Source: Gp6-AA40 sp036407095
GTDB lineage: Bacteria; Acidobacteriota; Vicinamibacteria; Vicinamibacterales; UBA2999
NCBI GenBank assembly: GCA_036407095.1
Contig: DASWZV010000009.1
Location: forward strand, 1 to 64,000
Length of the DNA stretch: 64,000 nt
Direction: 5' to 3'
Shown: positions 1-7,424 of the stretch, piece by piece
How positions within the stretch are numbered: position 1 is the stretch's first letter
How the letters are laid out: every line of letters begins with the position of its first letter
The notes under the pieces: model-generated
The model's database searches: none
The model's input: only the letters and a program-made list of their open reading frames with translations
What the model was told of the DNA's origin: nothing
Program-made: the position numbers and the translations under genes

Positions 1-39
1 GGGTCGGGGGACTGTCCCCGACCTGTCCCCCCGACCCCA
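1..39. repeat. Palindromic G/C repeat after receptor gene
   Basis: Positions 2-9 (GGTCGGGG) and 16-23 (CCCCGACC) form a perfect 8-bp stem with a 6-nt loop, followed by a second CCCC-rich arm to position 38. It lies just past the stop codon of the minus-strand receptor gene, so it could act as a terminator, though no T-run follows. It may also be a copy of a dispersed palindromic repeat. Confidence 0.5.
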
Positions 40-43
40 ATTC

Positions 44-3000
44 TCAGAAGGTGAACTCGGCGCTGAACTTGGCCATGCGTCCCGAGAGGATCGAGATCGG
101 CTGCAGCCAGGTGCCGCCGGGCACGAAGTTGTTGTTGTAAGTCAGGATCGCCCCCGAGTTCAGCGCGTTGTAGAGATCCACGCCGACCATCGTCTTGGTG
201 TTCCCGAATTTCAGCAGCTTTGCCGCGCGGAAGTCGAGCTGATTGACGCGGTTCCCGTACATCGTGCCGGGCTCGATCAGATTGATCGTGACGTTGGCGG
301 GATCGCCCGCCGGTCCGCGCCCGAGCGCCGCGGTGATCACGGAGTTCGGCGCGGCCCAGTTCGCGGCCAGGAGTGGTCCGGGCTTGCTCTGCATCACGCC
401 GCTGAGCTGCACGTCGACCTTCGGGATCACGTAGGTCGCAAGTCCTCTGAACTGCGTGAGGACGCCATACGCGACGTGACAGTACGGGCTCGTGGGACTG
501 ACGGTCGATCCCGCGAGGCCGGCACCGAGCGCGGAGTTCAGCTCGGGCAGACCTGCGCGCACGTCGCACGCATCGGCAACGGTCTGACCTGTGCTCGTGC
601 CACCCTGGAAGTTCAATCCGTTCCCCATGCGCACGCTCACCGTGACGTCGACGCCGTTGAAGTACTGCGACCAGTTGCCGTACTTGCTCGAGTCGGTCAC
701 GGTGTTGAGGATCTGTCCCGCCAGCGCGCGATCGACGTCGAGCAGGTTCGAGATCGTGTAGCCGCCGCCGCCTGGCAGACGCGGATCGGACGGCGCGGTG
801 ATGGTGTAGCTCGTGTAGTTGGCAGCTGACGCCAGGGTGTTGTCGTTCACGGTGAAGCCACGGAACGATCGGCGCGAGTAGGCCACTTCCACGGACGCCT
901 TCGGCAGCAGCTGCTGCTGAACGGAGACATTCACGCTCCAGTCGGACGGCCTGACGCCCCAGCCCTCGAGCAAATCGGGATCGTAGTTGTTCGTCAGCAC
1001 GTTCTGTCCGAACCGGAGATTCGAGAGCGCGCCGCAGGTGTCGCCGCCGGCGCTGTTCGCGTTGGGGTTCAGCAGATCGCAGTCGGGTTGGAAGTTCCCA
1101 TTGCCGTCGGTCCAGCTGCGCGTGACGCTGCCGGTCGCGAACGCGCCGCCGGTGACCGGCAGACGGCTCGTCGGATTCGCGCCCGCATAGTTGCCGGCGG
1201 TGCCGACGCCTTCGAGGTATTTCCCGAAGCTCGCCTTGAGCGCGGTGCGTCCGTTGCCGAACACGTCCCAGGCGGCGCCGACTCTCGGCGTGATGTCGTT
1301 GTAGCTGTCCACGCCCTGCGTCTTCGGGAAGTGAAACGCATTCGGAAGGAACCGCGTCGGCCCGATCGTCTGTTCGGGGAACCAGCTGCCGGCGCGATCG
1401 TACCGCAGCGCGCCCTGCAGCGTGAGGCGGCCCATCGTCCACTGTTCCTGCGCGTAGAACGCGGTCCATCCCGCACGGGCGTTGTTGACCCATGGCGAGA
1501 TCGATTCGGTGAGCTGATTCGGGATGCCGTTGTTCACGCGATACGTGAGGTTCTGATCGTTGGTGAACCAGGTACGATCGTCGGTGAAGTACGACCCCTG
1601 ATAGCCGACCTTGAAGCTGTGCGCGCCGGTGATGTACGAGCCCGATGCCCGCCATGCATACGCGCCGGTGTAGTTGAGCGCGAAATCCTGCGAGCGATAG
1701 AAGAGGCCCGCAATGCCGCCGTTGGCCGGACAGCCGACGATGCCCTGTGCAGGAATGCCCGCGCACTGTTCCTGCACACGCACCAGATTTCTGGTCGGGT
1801 TCGGATCGCGCTCGAAGCTGCCCCACCCGTAGTAGGTGGTGCCAAGCCCCGCTTCGAGCAGAAGACGATTCGACCACGGCGACGACCAGGTCAGCTGGGT
1901 GACGCGGAGCGGCTTGTACTGACTCAGGCCGCCCGCTTCGGGCGACATTCTCGCCGGATCGGTGATGCCGTAGGTCGTCCCTTCACACGTGCGGCACACG
2001 ACCTGCTCGTCCCAGAAGCCGCCGACTTTCTGCTTCGGTGTTGCCTGCCACGTCACGCGACCGCTGATGTTCTCCCACGTGCGATCGGTGAACTGCGGCT
2101 TGCTGGTGTCGGGGGAATATAGCCACTTGGTCGGATCGCCCGCGTTCAAGTTATAGAAGATCAAGGGGATGTAGCGGGTTGCCGCCTGCGTGCGTCCGTT
2201 CACGAAGTACCAGACCTTGTCCTTCTTGATCGGTCCGCCGACGGAGATGTTCACGTCGTAGACGTTGTTGAGCGGCGGGACGCCCGAGCCGTTGTCGGCC
2301 TGTAGGCTGGCACCGGTGCCGCTGTAAAACGCAGCGCCGTGCACCGAGTTGCCGCCGGTCTTCGGCACGACGTTCATCACCAGACCCGCTGTCTCCGATT
2401 CGCCGAGACCGCCGGATGTCGTGAAGGCGATCTCCTGGGCGTTGCCGATGTCGGCGACGTAGGTCGGCGGCTGGCCTCCGCCGGGCGGGTTGCCGATGTT
2501 CAACCCGTCGACCCACATGCGGCTCTCGTTCGCACGACCACCGTGCACGGGGAACTGTGTCGTCACGGTTCCGGCGGCAGGGTCGTTCACGTTGGTGATC
2601 ACGCCCGGCACCATGGCCACCATCGATCCGTAGTTTCGCTGGTTCGGGATCGCGCGGATGATCTCGTTGCCGATCGTCACCTCACGCCGCGAGCTCTGCG
2701 TGTCGACGATCGGCGACGCGCCCGATACGGTCACCGTCTCCTGCAGCGCGCCCACCCGCAGTTCCGCGTCGACGGTCGCGGTGAACGAGCCGGTCAGCTC
2801 GATCCCTTCGCGCTTGTAGGCGCTGAACCCGGGCAGCGTGAACGTGACGGTGTAGGTGCCGGGGCGCAGGTTCTCGATTCGGTACTGGCCCGTGCCATCA
2901 GTCACTCCCGATCGAACTTTCTCGATCAGCGCGGGGCTGGTGGCTTCGATGGTCACGCCGGGCAGCACGGCACCCGACGCATCTTTCACCGCGCCTGCGA

Positions 3001-3079
3001 TGACCGCTTGTGCAGACGCGACGCTTGGCATGAGGACGAGCAACGCTATCAATCCCAGGGTTCTCACAATCACACGCAT
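44..3079 (-). CDS. TonB-dependent receptor-like outer-membrane protein with CarboxypepD_reg domain
   Basis: The product is about 1011 residues. It starts with a signal peptide (hydrophobic run, then ASAQA), followed by a carboxypeptidase-regulatory/Cna-B-like fold (about residues 25-105), a plug-like region with the 'GGRANESRMWVDGLNIG' style motif, and a long beta-barrel ending in an aromatic residue (EFTF). This is the large receptor type common in Acidobacteriota, thought to import polymers or siderophores across the outer membrane; the substrate cannot be told. The ATG at 3079 has an upstream AGGTGGG and begins directly with the signal peptide, so I prefer it to the upstream start at 3106. 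It is divergent from the BlaI/M56 pair. Confidence 0.9.
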   Translation of the reverse strand: MRVIVRTLGLIALLVLMPSVASAQAVIAGAVKDASGAVLPGVTIEATSPALIEKVRSGVTDGTGQYRIENLRPGTYTVTFTLPGFSAYKREGIELTGSFTATVDAELRVGALQETVTVSGASPIVDTQSSRREVTIGNEIIRAIPNQRNYGSMVAMVPGVITNVNDPAAGTVTTQFPVHGGRANESRMWVDGLNIGNPPGGGQPPTYVADIGNAQEIAFTTSGGLGESETAGLVMNVVPKTGGNSVHGAAFYSGTGASLQADNGSGVPPLNNVYDVNISVGGPIKKDKVWYFVNGRTQAATRYIPLIFYNLNAGDPTKWLYSPDTSKPQFTDRTWENISGRVTWQATPKQKVGGFWDEQVVCRTCEGTTYGITDPARMSPEAGGLSQYKPLRVTQLTWSSPWSNRLLLEAGLGTTYYGWGSFERDPNPTRNLVRVQEQCAGIPAQGIVGCPANGGIAGLFYRSQDFALNYTGAYAWRASGSYITGAHSFKVGYQGSYFTDDRTWFTNDQNLTYRVNNGIPNQLTESISPWVNNARAGWTAFYAQEQWTMGRLTLQGALRYDRAGSWFPEQTIGPTRFLPNAFHFPKTQGVDSYNDITPRVGAAWDVFGNGRTALKASFGKYLEGVGTAGNYAGANPTSRLPVTGGAFATGSVTRSWTDGNGNFQPDCDLLNPNANSAGGDTCGALSNLRFGQNVLTNNYDPDLLEGWGVRPSDWSVNVSVQQQLLPKASVEVAYSRRSFRGFTVNDNTLASAANYTSYTITAPSDPRLPGGGGYTISNLLDVDRALAGQILNTVTDSSKYGNWSQYFNGVDVTVSVRMGNGLNFQGGTSTGQTVADACDVRAGLPELNSALGAGLAGSTVSPTSPYCHVAYGVLTQFRGLATYVIPKVDVQLSGVMQSKPGPLLAANWAAPNSVITAALGRGPAGDPANVTINLIEPGTMYGNRVNQLDFRAAKLLKFGNTKTMVGVDLYNALNSGAILTYNNNFVPGGTWLQPISILSGRMAKFSAEFTF

Positions 3080-3182
3080 GTCCCACCTCTCAATCGGTCT
3101 CGGCAACTGCGCGCGTGCACACTGTTACCCGCTGCGACGCGCGGTGGATATTCGCTGCACCCCGCCGGCCTGTCAAGGCGAG

Positions 3183-3236
3183 TTGACGAGTTGCGTCATC
3201 GCTGCTAGAGTATGCCCGAAGTCTTAATTCATTAAG
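3183..3236 (+). promoter_or_regulatory. Sigma-70-type promoter and inverted repeat upstream of blaI-like gene
   Basis: TTGACG at 3183-3188 and TAGAGT at 3206-3211 are separated by 17 nt, a good housekeeping promoter. Just downstream, around the expected transcription start, is the inverted repeat CTTAAT-TC-ATTAAG (3223-3236). A BlaI-type repressor binding there would block its own promoter; this autoregulation is inferred from position and family behaviour. Confidence 0.55.
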
Positions 3237-3254
3237 AGTTGAGAAACCACGCAC

Positions 3255-3629
3255 ATGGCACGCAAGCGATCGTCAGCACTGACTGACGCCGAAGCGCGGG
3301 TGATGGCGGTTCTGTGGGAACTCGGGGCGGCCACGGTCGCCGATGTCGTCGCGCGCCTCAGGAAGAAGCGCGCGGTGACGTACAGCACGGCGCAGACGAT
3401 GCTGCGGATTCTGGAGACCAAGGGCTACGTGATGCACGAGAAGGTGGCGCGCGCGTTCATCTACAAGCCTCGTGTCGATGCGCGGCAGGCGCGATTGCGC
3501 GCGTTGCGTCATCTCGCGAGCCGGCTGTTCGACGACTCGCCCAGTCTCCTCGTGCTGAACGTGCTCGAAGACGAGGCCTTGGATCCAGCGGAGCTCAGGC
3601 GTTTGAAGAGACTCATCGGAGCAGCCTAG
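3255..3629 (+). CDS. BlaI/MecI/CopY-family transcriptional repressor
   Basis: A 124-residue winged-helix protein with the family start 'LTDAEARVMAVLWELG', the recognition-helix region 'TYSTAQTMLRILETKGYV', and a C-terminal dimerization part ('DDSPSLLVLNVLEDEAL') where family members are cleaved. BlaI proteins repress target genes until a partner M56 peptidase inactivates them. The next gene, 21 bp downstream, is such a peptidase. The ATG at 3255 lies 12 nt after a GAG-like ribosome site. The target may include the divergent receptor. Confidence 0.9.
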   Translation: MARKRSSALTDAEARVMAVLWELGAATVADVVARLRKKRAVTYSTAQTMLRILETKGYVMHEKVARAFIYKPRVDARQARLRALRHLASRLFDDSPSLLVLNVLEDEALDPAELRRLKRLIGAA

Positions 3630-3650
3630 GGAGAGCCCCATGGAGATCGC

Positions 3651-5042
3651 GTGGTTGCCGTTCTGAACTGGATCTGGCAGGGAAGCGTTGTCGCGTGCAT
3701 CACGACACTCGTGCTCGCGTTGATCGAGCGATCGAGCGCGCGCGACCGGTACCTGACGGTCTGGGCGGCCCTGTTCTCGGTGCTGGCCCTGCCGATCGTG
3801 CCGTATCTCCGGGATGCCATCGCCGATGTGACGGTGACCGGCGGTGATGCCGCAGCGCGCGCGCCCTTCGTGTCGATGCCGGCGGCATGGTGGACGTCGG
3901 ACGCCGCCGTTCTCGTGCTGTGGGCGCTCTGGCTCGCCGTCTCCGGGTACCGCCTGGCGAGCGCTGCGGTATCACTCCGTCGTGTGAAGCGCGCCTCGGT
4001 ACGCGTGCCCGCCGCGCGCCAGGCCTGTCTTCGTCATTGGGCTTCGGTCACGGGCGATGGCAGGCGAACCGACCTCAGGGTCTCGATGGGTGTGCACGCC
4101 GCCGCCGTACTCGGCTGCGGGGCACCGATGATCGCGATTGCGCCGGGACTTCTCGACTGGCTCACCGATGACGAGCTCGACGGCATCGTGATCCACGAAT
4201 GGGCGCACGTGCAGCGCCGCGACGATCTGATGCACCTGGCACAGTCATGCATCGGGGTCATCGCCGGATGGCATCCCGCCGTGTGGTGGCTGGGTCGGCA
4301 GCTCCGTCTCGAACGCGAGATCGCGTGCGACGAGCTCGCCGTCGCCAAAGTCGGTTCGGCCAAGAGATATGCGGCAAGTCTCGTGAAGCTGGCCGGACTC
4401 CCTCTGCGTCGCGTCCCGTTGCTTCCGGCGGTGACCGCCATCGCCCCCTCAGGGCTTCGGCGGCGAGTCACGCGAATCCTCTCGGCCGATCGCCGGTCGT
4501 CGTTGAGAACGTGGCGTGTCGCTGCGGCGGCGGCTGGCGCGTCGCTGTGGATCCTGGCAGGTGCGCTGGGTGGCGTACGCGCCATCGCGGCGGCGTCGGA
4601 CGTGACCAATGTCATCGAGGCCGTTGCCGAACGGATCGTGCCAGTTGCCACGATCGAGTCGGTCTTGGAACCGTCGCCTCAATCGGCCCCGGTCCCGGTT
4701 CGTGCGATGTCGCCGGGCGCCGGCGGATCGCGGCCCGCCACTCGGTCGCGCGGGCAGACATCGCCGGCGAATCCGGATTCTCAAATGGCTGCCACGAGCG
4801 TGCGTGAGACGACCGCGTCTCACGAAGCAGAGATCGGCGCGTCGCGGGTGTCGACGGCGTTCAACGCGCGTGCGCCAGCCACGATTTCCCCCAGCAGTGC
4901 GGCAGCGAACAAACCGTCGATCGCTCCCTGGCGCGCCACCGCCGACGGAGGCGTTTCCCTTGGTCGCGAATCGCGCGAAGCCGCGGTCGCGACTGCAGGG
5001 TATTTCACCAAGCTGGGAAAGCGAATCGCCGGTTCGTTCTGA
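3651..5042 (+). CDS. BlaR1/MecR1-type M56 family membrane metallopeptidase
   Basis: The product is 463 residues from a GTG start. Several hydrophobic segments lie in the N-terminal half, with the zinc protease motif HEWAH at residues 182-186 and the downstream 'EREIACDELAV' segment supplying the third zinc ligand. Another hydrophobic segment follows near residue 295. The C-terminal part is low-complexity (Ser/Ala/Pro/Thr-rich) and has no penicillin-binding sensor domain, so the signal sensed is unlikely to be a beta-lactam bound by a BlaR1-like domain. It probably forms a two-gene operon with the BlaI repressor and cleaves it. Confidence 0.87.
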   Translation: MVAVLNWIWQGSVVACITTLVLALIERSSARDRYLTVWAALFSVLALPIVPYLRDAIADVTVTGGDAAARAPFVSMPAAWWTSDAAVLVLWALWLAVSGYRLASAAVSLRRVKRASVRVPAARQACLRHWASVTGDGRRTDLRVSMGVHAAAVLGCGAPMIAIAPGLLDWLTDDELDGIVIHEWAHVQRRDDLMHLAQSCIGVIAGWHPAVWWLGRQLRLEREIACDELAVAKVGSAKRYAASLVKLAGLPLRRVPLLPAVTAIAPSGLRRRVTRILSADRRSSLRTWRVAAAAAGASLWILAGALGGVRAIAAASDVTNVIEAVAERIVPVATIESVLEPSPQSAPVPVRAMSPGAGGSRPATRSRGQTSPANPDSQMAATSVRETTASHEAEIGASRVSTAFNARAPATISPSSAAANKPSIAPWRATADGGVSLGRESREAAVATAGYFTKLGKRIAGSF

Positions 5043-5089
5043 GACGGCTTAGGGCACAACACGTTCACCCTCTTTGAGGATATGACTAC

Positions 5090-6643
5090 GTGCGAGTACA
5101 CCTCGTAAACCCGAGTGATCTGTCTTTCGGCACGGCTGTGATCACACCGCGCTGGTTGTATGTGCTGGCTGCGGCGACGCCGGAGCGCTTCGGCACTCCT
5201 GTCATCGTCGATGAGACGCTCGAGCCGCTCGATCTGAAGACGATCGAACGCGGTGATGTCGTTGGCATCGGCATTCACACAGGAAACGCACTTCGTGGAT
5301 ACGAATTGGGACGACTCGCGCGCGATCGCGGCGCCTACGTCGTCTTCGGCGGCATCCACGCATCGCTCTTTCCCGACGAAGTCCGCGAGCAGGGCGCGGC
5401 GCATGCGGTCGTCACCGGAGATGGCGACCTGGTGTGGTCGCAGGTGCTGCGGGACTGCGAATCGGGAGCGCCGGCGGCCGACTACGAGGGCGGGCGCATT
5501 GGAGGCGACGCGTTCGTGCCGGCGCGGTGGGACCTTCTGCCCGCGGACAAGTACATGTGGGCCTCGGTGCAGACCGTGCGGGGATGTCCCAAGCACTGCT
5601 CGTTCTGTTCCGTCTGGCGGACCGACGGGCAGCAGCCGCGGCAGCGGCATGTCGACGCGGTCGTGCGCGAGGTTGTCGCGCTGCGTCGGAAGGGCTTCAG
5701 GTTCATCGTGCTCGCCGACGACAACTTCTATCCGGTGACACTCGCTGATCTGGCGGCGGCCGATCGTCGCACCGACAAGAGCCAGCTGGCCTCGCTTGTC
5801 GCGCTGCGCCAGGAACGATTCGATCTGATGGCGCAGCTCGAGCAACTGCCCAAGGACACCGTGTTCTTTACGCAGATCACGATGGAAGCTGCCGAGGACC
5901 CCGAGTTCCTCGACGCCATGCGGCGGGCGCGTATCCGGGGAGCGCTGGTCGGCGTCGAATCGGTCACGCCGGAAGGCTTGAAAGCGATCTTCAAGAACTT
6001 CAACGAGGCAGGGGAGTCGCTGGTGGATCGATTGCAGACGTTCCGCAAGCATGACCTGCACGTGCTGGGCTCCTTCATCTTCGGATTGCCCACCGATACG
6101 CCCTCAACGTTCGATGCGACGGCCGATCTGGCGCACCGGGCAGGCGTGACGTTCGCTCAGTTCGTCATGCTCCAGCCGTTGCCGGGCACGCTCGACTTCC
6201 AGAAGTGGGAGCGCGAAGCCACCGACGTGCCGGCGATCGACGGCATTCCGCTGACGCGCTACTGGCTGATTCCGAATTCGCGGCGGCCGCGCATCTACAC
6301 GCCGCATCCGGCGATGTCGGCGGATGAAATCCGGCTGCGCACGCAAGGCGTGTGGAACCGCTTCTACGCGCTCGGCGCGGTGTGGCAACGCTCGTCGTGC
6401 GTGCGATCGATCCGCTCTCGTCTGGCGTTCGTGTTGATCTCGAAGCTGTATCGTCAGATGTACGCCAATACCGGCATCGCGACCGACAGCGCGCGCGTGG
6501 CCCGTTCCGCGAAGCGCGCCCGTGTGCTTGCGAAGATTGCCAGGCGCCTGTTCATGTCGGCGCCCATGCCTGATCTGGCCGAGCCGGCGCCGTTGAGAGG
6601 CCAAAGCGAGGCGACGCAGATCCCGTTGCGCGTCGTGTCGTAG
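5090..6643 (+). CDS. B12-binding radical SAM protein
   Basis: The product is 517 residues. The N-terminal part (about 1-135) resembles a cobalamin-binding Rossmann domain with 'FGGIHASLFPDEV'. The radical SAM cluster motif CPKHCSFC occupies residues 166-173 (C166, C170, C173), and the TIM-barrel half carries 'GVESVTPEGLK' and 'GSFIFGLPTDTPSTF'. The C-terminus is Arg/Lys-rich. Such enzymes carry out methylations or ring and backbone rearrangements by cob(III)alamin and S-adenosylmethionine chemistry; the substrate cannot be assigned. The start is a GTG at 5090. It stands alone between the M56 gene and an NTF2-like gene. Confidence 0.85.
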   Translation: MRVHLVNPSDLSFGTAVITPRWLYVLAAATPERFGTPVIVDETLEPLDLKTIERGDVVGIGIHTGNALRGYELGRLARDRGAYVVFGGIHASLFPDEVREQGAAHAVVTGDGDLVWSQVLRDCESGAPAADYEGGRIGGDAFVPARWDLLPADKYMWASVQTVRGCPKHCSFCSVWRTDGQQPRQRHVDAVVREVVALRRKGFRFIVLADDNFYPVTLADLAAADRRTDKSQLASLVALRQERFDLMAQLEQLPKDTVFFTQITMEAAEDPEFLDAMRRARIRGALVGVESVTPEGLKAIFKNFNEAGESLVDRLQTFRKHDLHVLGSFIFGLPTDTPSTFDATADLAHRAGVTFAQFVMLQPLPGTLDFQKWEREATDVPAIDGIPLTRYWLIPNSRRPRIYTPHPAMSADEIRLRTQGVWNRFYALGAVWQRSSCVRSIRSRLAFVLISKLYRQMYANTGIATDSARVARSAKRARVLAKIARRLFMSAPMPDLAEPAPLRGQSEATQIPLRVVS

Positions 6644-6655
6644 AGCGAACGATAC

Positions 6656-6686
6656 GCGGTAGAGCGGGGGCTTCAGCCCCCGCGTC
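6656..6686. repeat. Hairpin repeat, GTAG...CTTCAG family
   Basis: GCGGGGGCTTCAGCCCCCGC at 6664-6683 is a perfect stem with a 2-nt centre, preceded by GGTAGA. The same plan (GTAG, G-rich arm, TTCA centre, C-rich arm) recurs at 7384, 21951, 22502 and 40730. It could also terminate the radical SAM transcript. Confidence 0.55.
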
Positions 6687-6782
6687 GAGGCCCTGCGTCG
6701 ATCAGGTCGGCCCACCGACGTTGAACGCCGAACTCTGAACCGCAGTATGCTGCGTTCCGCTATGTCCATTACGCGCGGCACG

Positions 6783-7247
6783 ATGACCGACGAACAACGC
6801 AAGTCCGTCGCCCTCGAGTACCTCAAGGCGTTCGACAACAAGGGGGTCACGTCGAGCGGCGGCAGCATCATGGATCTGTTCGCCGACGATGCGCAGGTGT
6901 TCTTCCCGAAGTGGGGGCTCGCAAACGGCAAGAAGCAGATCCTTCAGCTCTTCACCGACTTCGGCGGCGGCATCACGCACATCCTCCACGACTACGCGAG
7001 CTTCAACTGGATCATGACCGGCACCGATGTGTTCGCGGTCGAAGGCACGAGCGCGGGCGTGCACAGAGAGGGTCCCTGGCGCGCCGGCGTGGCGCACGCG
7101 GGGCGCTGGTGCGATGTCTTCGAAGTGCGGGACTTCCTCATTCAGCGCTGCTTCATCTATCTCGATCCCGACTACGCCGGTCTCGACACCGCGCGTTATC
7201 CCTGGCTCTCCGCGCATGGTCGCGATCCGTCGAAGCCGATGGGTTAG
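6783..7247 (+). CDS. NTF2-like / SnoaL-type nuclear transport factor 2 fold protein
   Basis: A 154-residue protein with the cone-shaped NTF2-like pattern: an N-terminal helix ('MTDEQRKSVALEYLKAFDN'), 'DLFADDAQVFFPKWG', a central strand pair and a C-terminal 'RDFLIQRCFIYLDPDYAG'. Members include isomerases, dehydratases and ligand-binding proteins, so the role is open. The ATG at 6783 starts at the domain; an upstream in-frame ATG at 6747 would add 12 residues. No operon partner is evident. Confidence 0.75.
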   Translation: MTDEQRKSVALEYLKAFDNKGVTSSGGSIMDLFADDAQVFFPKWGLANGKKQILQLFTDFGGGITHILHDYASFNWIMTGTDVFAVEGTSAGVHREGPWRAGVAHAGRWCDVFEVRDFLIQRCFIYLDPDYAGLDTARYPWLSAHGRDPSKPMG

Positions 7248-7383
7248 TCGCAGTGCCCGCCCTTTGGCCCGGATCCAATCAAATACCGCGAAAAATTGCG
7301 GTCTGCGTGGGCTGGACCGATTGGCGCGCGGCGGGATTTCTCACATAATGTCGGGCGTCGGTCCGGTGTAAGTCCGGCTGTCG

Positions 7384-7401
7384 GTCCGGCTGAAGCCGGA
7401 C
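7384..7401. repeat. Hairpin repeat, inverted copy of CTTCAG family
   Basis: GTCCGGCT-GA-AGCCGGAC is a perfect 8-bp stem just upstream of the next gene. On the reverse strand it reads GTAG-TGTCCGGCTTCAGCC, matching the copy at 6656. Confidence 0.5.
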
Positions 7402-7424
7402 ACTACGTACCTGTTCATAGCGAG

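Noticed and set aside
1088..2122. Long plus-strand frame of 344 codons
   Set aside because: It is antisense to the well-supported receptor gene, has Arg-rich shadow composition and no motif.
4820..6061. Minus-strand frame of 413 codons
   Set aside because: It is opposite the radical SAM gene, with no recognisable domain; a shadow of high-GC coding DNA.
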